DNA of 64,000 bases, from NCBI GenBank assembly GCA_900317055.1, contig ONFF01000009.1, positions 1 to 64,000 of the forward strand, written 5' to 3'. This document shows positions 49,209 to 56,168 of this stretch, piece by piece; the stretch's first letter is position 1, and every line of letters begins with the position of its first letter. Both the position numbers and the translations under genes were made by a program. Below the pieces are notes generated by a model. That model had not been told where the DNA came from. It searched no databases and saw only the letters and a list, made by a program, of their open reading frames with translations. The DNA is from an uncultured Bacteroidales bacterium (GTDB lineage: Bacteria > Bacteroidota > Bacteroidia > Bacteroidales > F082).

Positions 49209-49275
49209 GTACAAGTTTTCCTTTTTAATACTTGTTGAAAATCAACTAAATGCAATAACGAAATACAAGTTTTTG
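49209..49275 (-). promoter_or_regulatory. three-box upstream element, copy 3
   Basis: GTACAAGTTTTC (49209-49220), TGAAAATCA (49236-49244) and TACAAGTTTTTG (49264-49275). Spacings of 27 and 54 bp and the distance of 38 bp to the -7 element equal those of copies 1 and 2 some 38 kb away. It ends just before the stop codon of TPR regulator 2. Confidence 0.6.
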
Positions 49276-50997
49276 TTAATCCAAAAACGAGGAAAACGAG
49301 GCATTTTCAGTCTTTTTTCTGAGGTTGGAGCGGTATTTATTCACCGTGTTATCGCTCAGGCCAAGCAAATCGGCTTCTTCCTTTGCACGGAAATGCAGGA
49401 AATTGAGCACCGCAATTTGTCGCTCCGTTTCGCTCAAATCTGGATAGGCTGTGGCCAATTTCTCCAAAGCCTGCGGATAGGCCGCCTCAAACTCCGCCAT
49501 GATGCGCTCCAAGCGGTTCGGCACCTTCGCACGGTAAAGGTCGGCCACCCGCTGAGGCAACATCGCCCGAGCTTGTTGCAAGGCATCGTCCGCTTGCGTC
49601 TGTAGTTGTTGCAGTGCATCGTCCACCGTCTGAAGCTGCTGCAAGGCATCATTCACTTGCGTCTGAAGTTGTTGTTCCTTTTTCCGCTTGGCCATCCACC
49701 ACCACAATCCAACCCCCAAAACCAGCAACACCACCACAGCCGTCACCACACCCCGCACCAAGCGTTGCCGTGCTGCCAACTGTTCAACCTGCCGTCTCTT
49801 AGCCTCAACCTTCTCTTGCTCCCACTGCAAATGCTGTTGGAACATATCATTAAGTTGCGAAGCCCGTGCCTGGTTATTGGCCGCTGTGGCCCCTACTTCG
49901 GCAAGGATGAGAGCATACTGGTTGGCTCTCACCGTGTCGCCTTCTTCCTTGGCTATGGTGTGCAAATAGTTGGCCACATGTTTCCCTCTAACAGAGTCTT
50001 TTTCAACTACAATACTCCCCAAGGCCTTCGCACTATCATATTGACCCATTAAATAATAAATGTACCCAATGGTCATACATCGGTTAATCCTTTCAGCCTC
50101 GTTAGAGGCTTGTTCAGCCATGCTTTTCAGGCTATCCAAGGCGGCTATGGTATCGCCATGATATAGGAATTTAAACAATGCCCTCGATGAGACAATATCC
50201 CTGTAAATCATGTTGTTCCTATCAGGCATCAATTCCAATGCCATATCATAGTAATAAGATGCACTATCCACCAATTGCAGTTTGTCATATTGCTTTCCGA
50301 TAAAATAATATGTATTGGCAATCTTTTCGGACGAAGACTGCGCTTTTTTATCGTAAGCCAAAGACTGCTTGCCGCAATAAATGGCAGATTCCTGCATATA
50401 TTGGGCGGAAAACAACTCCACAAGGCGGTTATAAGTCAAAGCCATAAACCGCGCTTTCTTGCCTACCAGCTCGTTCTCGGCAAAATGGTCCTCCATCATC
50501 CGAAAGGCATTGAGGTATTCCCCGCAGGCCTCAATAAGGCTGTCCCGCTCATAGTAGCCCGCACCATTAATATAATGAGCCCGCGCCGCCAAAAACGCAT
50601 CCCTTTGTAGGGACGCACCGCATGCGTCCGCTTTACCGCGTGCGTCCGCATTACGCCCATCTGCAACATTCACAATCGAATCAAAATAATGAACCGCCTT
50701 CAGCACATCTTCGCGGTTGCTCTGCCCATAGTCATTCTTAAACAGCAGCTCCGCCACCAGCACCTGGCAATAATGCCCCTCAAACGCATCCATACCATCC
50801 GCCGCCTCACTCCCCGCAAACTCCATCATCACCTTCAGCGCACTATCCGGCTGCCGCCACATGAGGGTGTCAATTTGCGATAATGCTAAGGTCGGCCCTT
50901 CGACAAGCTCAGGGACCTCAACTTTAATTGGTTGGGAGCAAGCCACCAGCATGGCCAACCCAACCATTAAGTTCACTATGTGCAAACACCTTTTCAC
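49276..50997 (-). CDS. TPR sensor-regulator 2 with membrane anchor and C-terminal HTH
   Basis: 573 residues from GTG 50997 (an in-frame ATG is at 51024). Lipoprotein-type signal (VGLAMLVAC), TPR region about 45-370, membrane helix (VVTAVVVLLVLGVGLWWWM), then a coiled coil made of tandem DALQQLQT units, then an HTH-like end (SETERQIAVLNFLHFRAKEEADLLGLSDNTVNKYRS). Same design as the regulator at 9140. The GTG start is preferred because a -7 box ends 4 nt before it. Two repeat-derived inserts: VPELVEGP near residue 30 and a GRNADARGKADACGAS stretch from GGACGCA/TGCGTCC repeats (50611-50650). Probably senses periplasmic peptides or envelope state; target genes inferred only from context. Confidence 0.8.
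   Translation of the reverse strand: MKRCLHIVNLMVGLAMLVACSQPIKVEVPELVEGPTLALSQIDTLMWRQPDSALKVMMEFAGSEAADGMDAFEGHYCQVLVAELLFKNDYGQSNREDVLKAVHYFDSIVNVADGRNADARGKADACGASLQRDAFLAARAHYINGAGYYERDSLIEACGEYLNAFRMMEDHFAENELVGKKARFMALTYNRLVELFSAQYMQESAIYCGKQSLAYDKKAQSSSEKIANTYYFIGKQYDKLQLVDSASYYYDMALELMPDRNNMIYRDIVSSRALFKFLYHGDTIAALDSLKSMAEQASNEAERINRCMTIGYIYYLMGQYDSAKALGSIVVEKDSVRGKHVANYLHTIAKEEGDTVRANQYALILAEVGATAANNQARASQLNDMFQQHLQWEQEKVEAKRRQVEQLAARQRLVRGVVTAVVVLLVLGVGLWWWMAKRKKEQQLQTQVNDALQQLQTVDDALQQLQTQADDALQQARAMLPQRVADLYRAKVPNRLERIMAEFEAAYPQALEKLATAYPDLSETERQIAVLNFLHFRAKEEADLLGLSDNTVNKYRSNLRKKTENASFSSFLD
50605..50652. repeat. GGACGCA/TGCGTCC repeats inside the TPR gene
   Basis: GTAGGGACGCA, TGCGTCCGC and again TGCGTCCGC. 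The arm resembles a G variant of the GTAGAGACGCA palindrome at 32202. Confidence 0.6.
50891..50919. repeat. CTTCGACAAGCTCAGGG element inside the TPR gene
   Basis: GTCGGCCCTTCGACAAGCTC followed by AGGGACC. On the minus strand it gives VPELVEGPT right after the lipoprotein signal. Related to 33102 and 54728. Confidence 0.8.
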
Positions 50998-51001
50998 GCG
51001 G

Positions 51002-51009
51002 CAAAAATA
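51002..51009 (-). promoter_or_regulatory. -7 element of TPR regulator 2, probably leaderless
   Basis: Minus-strand TATTTTTG ends 4 nt before the GTG at 50997, the same spacing as at 30914. Confidence 0.55.
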
Positions 51010-51159
51010 CTCAAAATCCAGCATATTATATAAAAAGCCACCAAAGGCCTTAAACCATCTTCATGTCGCCGTTGGGAATGGCTAGACTTTCAATGGCTTT
51101 ATCTAAATTTCAATCTACCACCACCAACCGCACATCGTTTTTGATTAAGCCTTGCTCCA

Positions 51160-51780
51160 TCAGCGAAAACACCCACCAAAGCGGATGTTGATGCCGAAAC
51201 GGTTGTATGGGCGTAGTTTGTTGCTGGCATTATCATTAAATGTGTTCGGTTTTAGGCTTGAATATGTTCTTTCGTAAAAGAATCCGAAATACTTCGAAGG
51301 GTTGATGGCCAAGCCAATTCCTCCTGCAATGTAAGGCTTGTTGATGCTAGGTGTATTATAGTCAGGGTTTAAGTTGTCTTCTTCGTATATGCATATCTGG
51401 TGGTGCATCCCAACGCGTAGAATACTGTATACATCAATAAAATAGAACCCTGGCAGCACCAATGGGATAGGGTGTAACTCATTGTGTAATCCGTAATAAA
51501 CAAAATGGTTTCGATAAGGGTGGAGGTCATCACCTCCAATACCAATCATGGAAGTATTAGTGCTGTATTCGGCGTATATCCCGGCTACGCACCAATCTGT
51601 GAAGCCGTATCCACCACTAAGGCAGAACTTCGAAACATCGTTATATCTATCTCTTTCATAGCCTAGGTTAAGAATAATATTGCCTTTGTTTAGTGGCTTC
51701 AAGGAAGTGAAAGGCAGATTGCTTTGTGCAAAAGCCATGCAGGGCAAAAGCATGATAGCCAGTAGGATGCGTCTTTTCAT
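51160..51780 (-). CDS. outer-membrane barrel protein, GPKKW family with altered C-terminus
   Basis: 206 residues, signal peptide ending AFAQ, opening SNLPFTSLKPLNKGN and blocks TDWCVAGIYA, PGFYFIDVYSILRVGM, NPSKYFGFFYERTY shared with the protein at 46219. The relatives end in FGGPKKW; this one ends INIRFGGCFR and stops. Beyond the stop another minus-strand frame reads SLMEQGLIKNDVRLVVVD before its own stop at 51110, apparently unrelated coding debris. The last residues may have been replaced by recombination, but the barrel itself appears complete. Confidence 0.75.
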   Translation of the reverse strand: MKRRILLAIMLLPCMAFAQSNLPFTSLKPLNKGNIILNLGYERDRYNDVSKFCLSGGYGFTDWCVAGIYAEYSTNTSMIGIGGDDLHPYRNHFVYYGLHNELHPIPLVLPGFYFIDVYSILRVGMHHQICIYEEDNLNPDYNTPSINKPYIAGGIGLAINPSKYFGFFYERTYSSLKPNTFNDNASNKLRPYNRFGINIRFGGCFR

Positions 51781-51860
51781 AATGAAGTGTTGATTGTTTG
51801 CTATGAACGCGACTTTAAAAGGAATTATTGTGTGTCATTCTTTCGAAAAAAACTCCCGAT

Positions 51861-51892
51861 TTTTGTTGCAATCCACATTTTTTCTACTTTTG
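51861..51892 (+). promoter_or_regulatory. promoter of the porin gene (-33 and -7)
   Basis: TTTTG at 51861-51865 and TACTTTTG at 51885-51892, separated by 19 bp: the best consensus Bacteroidetes promoter in the window. Leader of about 50 nt. Confidence 0.8.
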
Positions 51893-51946
51893 CGTTTGAA
51901 AACGACATAAAACCTCAACAAATTAATTCACTAAATTCAATTCACT

Positions 51947-53335
51947 ATGAAAAAGACTGTATTAATGTTGGCCGCCCTCGTTTTGGGTTCAATGGCCTTC
52001 GCACAGAACGCCGACAAGGATAAAGCTGTCGACCAGTATGGCAACACAGTGAATGTCAAGGCACTAGAGACTTCAAGTCGCGATGGTATCTTGGTGTTCG
52101 AATCCAAGGAAAAAGACTACAAGTTCTGGTTTGACACCAGAGTTCAAGTCGACTTCGGTCACTATTTCGGTGCCCAGGAATGGGCCGACCCGATTGGCTC
52201 AGGTGCCAGCATTCGTCGCGCACGCTTCGCTGCCAAGGCTCAAATCACACCTGATTGGTATGGTGAGATTGACATGGAACTCGCCAACGGTTCCTTCGAG
52301 TTGAAAGACGCTGTGGTTCGCTACAACGGCTTGAAGAATTGGCAGTTCACTGTCGGTAGCATGAAGCCCGACTTCACCATGTCGCGCAACACTTCTTCGC
52401 GTTATCTCATGTTCATGGAGCGTCCTATGGTGATTAACGCCTTTGCTCCCAGCCGTCACCTCGGTGTTTTCGCCAAGTACACCAACAAGTATTTCTTCGG
52501 TAGCGCCAGTGTGCTCTTCCAGGAAATCGAAGGCCAGGAGACTCGCGACTATGTGGAAGCCAACAACAAGGACTATGGTATGGATGAGGGTCTTTCCTAT
52601 GTCGGTAAGATTGTGGTGCGTCCCGTCAATGAGGCCGACTATGGTTTGCACCTCGGTGGCGCTGTGATGTACGACACCCCCAAGACTTCCGATGAGATGG
52701 GCGTGTATAGTGGTACCCGTTTCAGCACCCGTAATACCACCAACATCAGCCGCAAGAAATACATCGATACCGATGATATCAAGAACACCAAGTATAGCCT
52801 CATCACCACTGCCGAACTTGCTGGCCACTACAATGGTCTGCGCCTTGAAGGTGCCTGGCTGTCAGATTGGACCTATATGAAGCCCGAAGTCAATATCACT
52901 AAGCCTTATCATTTCCAAGGCTGGTATGTGGAAGGTGCCTGCCTCCTCCTCGGCGGCAAGCAGAGCTACGACTCCGACGGTGCCAAGTTCAACCGTGTGC
53001 GTCCTGGCCGCAGCTGGGGCGACATCGAACTCGTTGCCAAATATGAGTTCCTCGATATGAACGACTACCAAGGCCGTGGCGACCAAGCCATCTATGGCGG
53101 TTCTGCCGAACTCTATGGTGCCGGTCTCAACTTCTACTTCTCCAAGAACGTGAAGATCGCCCTCAACTACCAATATGTCAACAACGACCGTTACGCCAAC
53201 GGCAAGGGCAAGCTCTATGTCGGTCTCGATGCCGATGGCAACCCGACCAAGGACTTCACCAAGGTCACGGCCGCCGATGGCAAAGCTGGTGTGAACTACC
53301 ACATGCTGCTGGCCCGTTTCCAGGTCGCTTTCTAA
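51947..53335 (+). CDS. phosphate-selective porin O/P-like protein
   Basis: 462 residues: signal peptide ending AFAQ, then a 16-strand type porin of the OprP/OprO family. Typical segments: KFWFDTRVQVDFGHYFG, SIRRARFAAKAQITPDWYGEIDMELANG, ELKDAVVRYNGLKNWQFTVGSMKPDF, and a terminal YHMLLARFQVAF. OprP-type porins favour phosphate or polyphosphate, but the selectivity of Bacteroidetes members is untested. Preceded by a strong promoter and followed after 38 bp by the lamin-tail lipoprotein gene, likely co-transcribed. Confidence 0.9.
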   Translation: MKKTVLMLAALVLGSMAFAQNADKDKAVDQYGNTVNVKALETSSRDGILVFESKEKDYKFWFDTRVQVDFGHYFGAQEWADPIGSGASIRRARFAAKAQITPDWYGEIDMELANGSFELKDAVVRYNGLKNWQFTVGSMKPDFTMSRNTSSRYLMFMERPMVINAFAPSRHLGVFAKYTNKYFFGSASVLFQEIEGQETRDYVEANNKDYGMDEGLSYVGKIVVRPVNEADYGLHLGGAVMYDTPKTSDEMGVYSGTRFSTRNTTNISRKKYIDTDDIKNTKYSLITTAELAGHYNGLRLEGAWLSDWTYMKPEVNITKPYHFQGWYVEGACLLLGGKQSYDSDGAKFNRVRPGRSWGDIELVAKYEFLDMNDYQGRGDQAIYGGSAELYGAGLNFYFSKNVKIALNYQYVNNDRYANGKGKLYVGLDADGNPTKDFTKVTAADGKAGVNYHMLLARFQVAF

Positions 53336-53373
53336 ACCAATCTATTGTCTAACTTTTTAAAATTGAGAATAAT

Positions 53374-54705
53374 ATGAAAAAGATAATGTTTGTGGCTCTG
53401 GCCCTTTTGATGGGTCTTGCCTCCTGTGTCAAGGATAAGCAATATCCAGGCATCACCATTTCCAATGTTACTTACAATCCTACCGCTGTCCAAGAAGATG
53501 ATGAAGTTACAGTGACAGCTACGATTACCAGTTTCCAAAAAATCCTCGAAGCAAAAGTGGTTTATACTATCGACGGTGAAAGCTTGGCATTGGCAATGAC
53601 GGAAGGTACCGATAACCTCTATAAAGCTGTTATCCCCGCCTTTGCCGACGGAACGACGGTCAGTTTCTATATTGAAGCCGATAATAATGAAGTTACGGCC
53701 ACTTCTCCTGCCATGGAATACACGGTGGGTGCTGTCGCTGTCGACTACAGCGTGCTCCGCCTCAACGAACTCAACGGTAACGACAAGTTCATCGAAATCT
53801 ACAACGCTGGTGCCGATGCCATCAATCTCAATGGCGTGTACATTGAAAAGGATGGTGCCCAAAACTGGCTGGCCGACAACACGGTGAAAATTGATGCTGG
53901 TGGTTATGTGCTGCTTTACAGCGAAGATGTTACCATAGAGGGTGCTGCTCAAGCCGGCTATCCTGAGAGCCTTACTTTCCACAGCGGCCTCTCCGCCAAG
54001 AAGAATGTGCGCATACAGCTCTTCACGCCCGCAGGTGTCTCTATCGATGACTTCAATCTGACCAACATCGAAGCCAACGACCCAGCTTACATCCCGGCTC
54101 CTGCTTCCTACAGCCGCAATGCCGATGGCAAATGGTATTATGCCGATGCCACTCCGGGTGCTGTCAATGTTGACGGTACGGTTGCTCTTCTTGGTCTCGA
54201 AGGCGGCGTCACCCCCGAGCCTCCGACTCCAGAAGAACCCGACTACACCAACCTTGTCCTCAATGAACTGAATGGCGACACCAAGTTCATCGAAATCTAC
54301 AACAAGGGTAACCTCGACCTCTCCATGGAAGGTATGTTCATCACCAAGGACGGAGTTGAAGATGACATCAAGTGGACGGGCGACGCGACCATCGTGGTTC
54401 CCGCTCATGGCTATGTGGTGCTTTATAGCGCTGATGTGGCAGCCGACCATCCGGAACTGGGTGAGAATATGTTCTTCAACAGCGGTCTCTCTGCCAAGAA
54501 GACGGTGCGTATCGCCCTCTACATGGCTGACGGCACTGAAAGAGATGTGTTTACCAGAGGTGCAACCGGTGAATGGGGACAGACCATTTCCAATGTGGCT
54601 CCTCAGTCCTACGCCCGTACCCCCGATGGCGGTGACTGGAAGCTAGCCGACCCGACCCCGGGCGAAGCCAATCCCGCCGAAGGCGAAGACATCCCGCAGG
54701 ATTAA
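53374..54705 (+). CDS. lipoprotein with two lamin-tail domains
   Basis: 443 residues, lipobox GLASC. An Ig-like domain (about 25-120) is followed by two lamin-tail domains: LRLNELNGNDKFIEIYNAG (about 127-290) and LVLNELNGDTKFIEIYNKG (about 295-435), separated by a Pro/Glu linker (TPEPPTPEEPD). The two domains are clearly duplicated (both contain FxSGLSAKK). LTD domains are often attached to secreted nucleases and phosphatases, but no catalytic domain is present, so a binding or structural surface role is likely. Follows the porin gene. Confidence 0.88.
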   Translation: MKKIMFVALALLMGLASCVKDKQYPGITISNVTYNPTAVQEDDEVTVTATITSFQKILEAKVVYTIDGESLALAMTEGTDNLYKAVIPAFADGTTVSFYIEADNNEVTATSPAMEYTVGAVAVDYSVLRLNELNGNDKFIEIYNAGADAINLNGVYIEKDGAQNWLADNTVKIDAGGYVLLYSEDVTIEGAAQAGYPESLTFHSGLSAKKNVRIQLFTPAGVSIDDFNLTNIEANDPAYIPAPASYSRNADGKWYYADATPGAVNVDGTVALLGLEGGVTPEPPTPEEPDYTNLVLNELNGDTKFIEIYNKGNLDLSMEGMFITKDGVEDDIKWTGDATIVVPAHGYVVLYSADVAADHPELGENMFFNSGLSAKKTVRIALYMADGTERDVFTRGATGEWGQTISNVAPQSYARTPDGGDWKLADPTPGEANPAEGEDIPQD

Positions 54706-54727
54706 TTTGGTTTAATACCATGTGAAT

Positions 54728-54797
54728 CGGCCTTTCGACAGGCTCAGGGCCCTTTGCTTTTACGAAAGTTAAGGGTGCCTGAGCCCGTCGAAGGCCC
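54728..54797. repeat. CTTCGACAGGCTCAGGG inverted-repeat element, intergenic
   Basis: CGGCCTTTCGACAGGCTCAG at 54728 onward and CCTGAGCCCGTCGAAGGCC at 54778 onward. Same family as 33102 and 50891, here outside genes. Confidence 0.8.
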
Positions 54798-54845
54798 CGA
54801 CTTTTAAATCTTTGAATCTTTGAATTTTGAATCTTAAATAACTCT

Positions 54846-55490
54846 ATGGCAAAAGAAGAAATGAAAATCGGCGAAGTGTCGAAGCCGAGATTTGAGTTCC
54901 GCTCCTTCGGACAGTGCTTCTGCGAGGCCCACAAACGCATGGCCCGCCTGTCGATGCCCGTACCCGAGAAGGTTTGGGAGCGCCTCAGCGACGAGATCTA
55001 TATCATCTCCCGCAAAAACGACATCAACAACACCAAGATACGCGACGGCAAGATGGACATCAAGACCTTCGTGCAGAGCGTCGACGGCCTTGAACAGTGG
55101 AATCCTCTGATGAAGGGCGAGTTCCCCATCAGCCGCGAGGTGCTCGAGAAGGAAGTGTTTCCCGCTTTCATGGTCGAGATGCCCAAGCTGACCAAGGACA
55201 CCTATACCTATGACGAGTTCATCGCCATGGTGAAGGCTAACCCCGACCTGGCTGCAGTTCGCGTCCACAAGCGCCGCTTCGGCTATATGGTCAACGACAC
55301 CATCTGCGAGTTTGGTGAGGTGCTCATCAACGGCGCCAAGGTGGTGACCATCAACTCCGAGTCGACCGAGATTGAGGACATCAAGAAGACCATCAAGGAC
55401 TGCGGTCTCGAAGGTGTCGAAAACATCAACTATTTACAGGCAATCAAGCGCGTCATCGGCATGTCCGACAAGCCGCTTGCAAACGAATAA
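54846..55490 (+). CDS. divergent CYTH-like protein
   Basis: 214 residues, no signal peptide. The second half (AAVRVHKRRFGYMVNDTICEFGEV, SESTEIEDIKKTI and YLQAIKRVIGM) follows the strand order of CYTH domains, which bind triphosphates, and the gene is 6 bp from a classical CYTH gene. The N-terminal ExExK motif is not recognisable (PRFEFRSFG instead), so catalysis is doubtful; it might bind nucleotides or polyphosphate, or act as a partner of the next protein. Assignment is tentative. Confidence 0.55.
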   Translation: MAKEEMKIGEVSKPRFEFRSFGQCFCEAHKRMARLSMPVPEKVWERLSDEIYIISRKNDINNTKIRDGKMDIKTFVQSVDGLEQWNPLMKGEFPISREVLEKEVFPAFMVEMPKLTKDTYTYDEFIAMVKANPDLAAVRVHKRRFGYMVNDTICEFGEVLINGAKVVTINSESTEIEDIKKTIKDCGLEGVENINYLQAIKRVIGMSDKPLANE

Positions 55491-55496
55491 ACGACT

Positions 55497-55970
55497 ATGG
55501 CACAGGAAATCGAAAAAAAGTTTTTGGTAAAGGGTGACTTCAAGGCCGAGGCTTTCAAGGCCACGCGCATCACCCAAGGCTACCTCTCCAGCGTGCCCGA
55601 GCGCACTGTTCGCGTGCGTGTGAAGGGCGACAAGGGCTTCATCACCATCAAGGGCATCGGCAACGCCTCTGGCGCCGCCCGTTTTGAGTGGGAGAAGGAG
55701 ATCCCCGTCGAAGAGGTGCAACAACTCCTTGAAATCTGCGAGCCTGGTGTCATCGACAAGACCCGCTATCTTGTCAAGAACACCGACGGCAAGCACACCT
55801 GGGAAGTCGACGAGTTTTATGGCGACAACGACGGACTCATCGTGGCTGAAGTCGAGCTCACCGACGAGAACGAGCCCTTCGACAAGCCCGCTTGGCTTGG
55901 CGAAGAGGTCACCGGCGACCCCAAGTACTTCAACTCCATGTTGATGAAGAATCCTTATAAGAACTGGTAA
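55497..55970 (+). CDS. CYTH domain protein (triphosphate tunnel metalloenzyme)
   Basis: 157 residues. ExExK motif at the N-terminus (EIEKK, residues 4-8), then QGYLSSVPERTVRVRVKGDKGFITIKG, EKEIPVEEVQQLLEI and WEVDEFYGDNDGLIVAEVELTDENEPF: all elements of bacterial CYTH enzymes, which hydrolyse tripolyphosphate or related triphosphates with Mg. Six bp after the divergent CYTH-like gene, probably one transcript. The transporter gene downstream is separated by repeats. Confidence 0.93.
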   Translation: MAQEIEKKFLVKGDFKAEAFKATRITQGYLSSVPERTVRVRVKGDKGFITIKGIGNASGAARFEWEKEIPVEEVQQLLEICEPGVIDKTRYLVKNTDGKHTWEVDEFYGDNDGLIVAEVELTDENEPFDKPAWLGEEVTGDPKYFNSMLMKNPYKNW

Positions 55971-55978
55971 TAATTAAC

Positions 55979-56157
55979 ACGAGACTACGGGACACAGGAC
56001 GGTTAGACCGAGCCCTAAACCGTCATTGCGGGCTTGACCCGCAATCTCCTGAGCAGAAAGGTTTCGTCTTCGCGTTCAGGAGATGGCGGATGCTCCTCCG
56101 CCATGACGGTAAAGGGCGTTAGAATGGTTCTTCCCAGTCCAGTGTCCCGAAGTCAAA
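55979..56157. repeat. nested repeat: GAGAC element interrupted by a CGTCATTGCGGG palindrome
   Basis: The outer element (ACACGAGACTACGGGACACA at 55978 onward; CCAGTCCAGTGTCCCGAAGTC near 56135-56155) resembles 2757-2836. Inside it, 56020-56109 is a 90-bp palindrome with ends CCGTCAT and ATGACGG, arms TGCGGGCTTGACCCGCA and GGCGGATGCTCCTCCGCC, and ATCTCCTGA facing TCAGGAGAT. The inner unit probably inserted into the outer one. Confidence 0.7.
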
Positions 56158-56168
56158 AAAACACCCCC

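Noticed and set aside
49276-51024. ATG at 51024 as the start of TPR regulator 2
   Set aside because: A good -7 element (51002-51009) lies inside that extension, so the first codons would not be transcribed from it; GTG 50997 also gives a normal lipoprotein signal. The ATG remains possible if another promoter exists.
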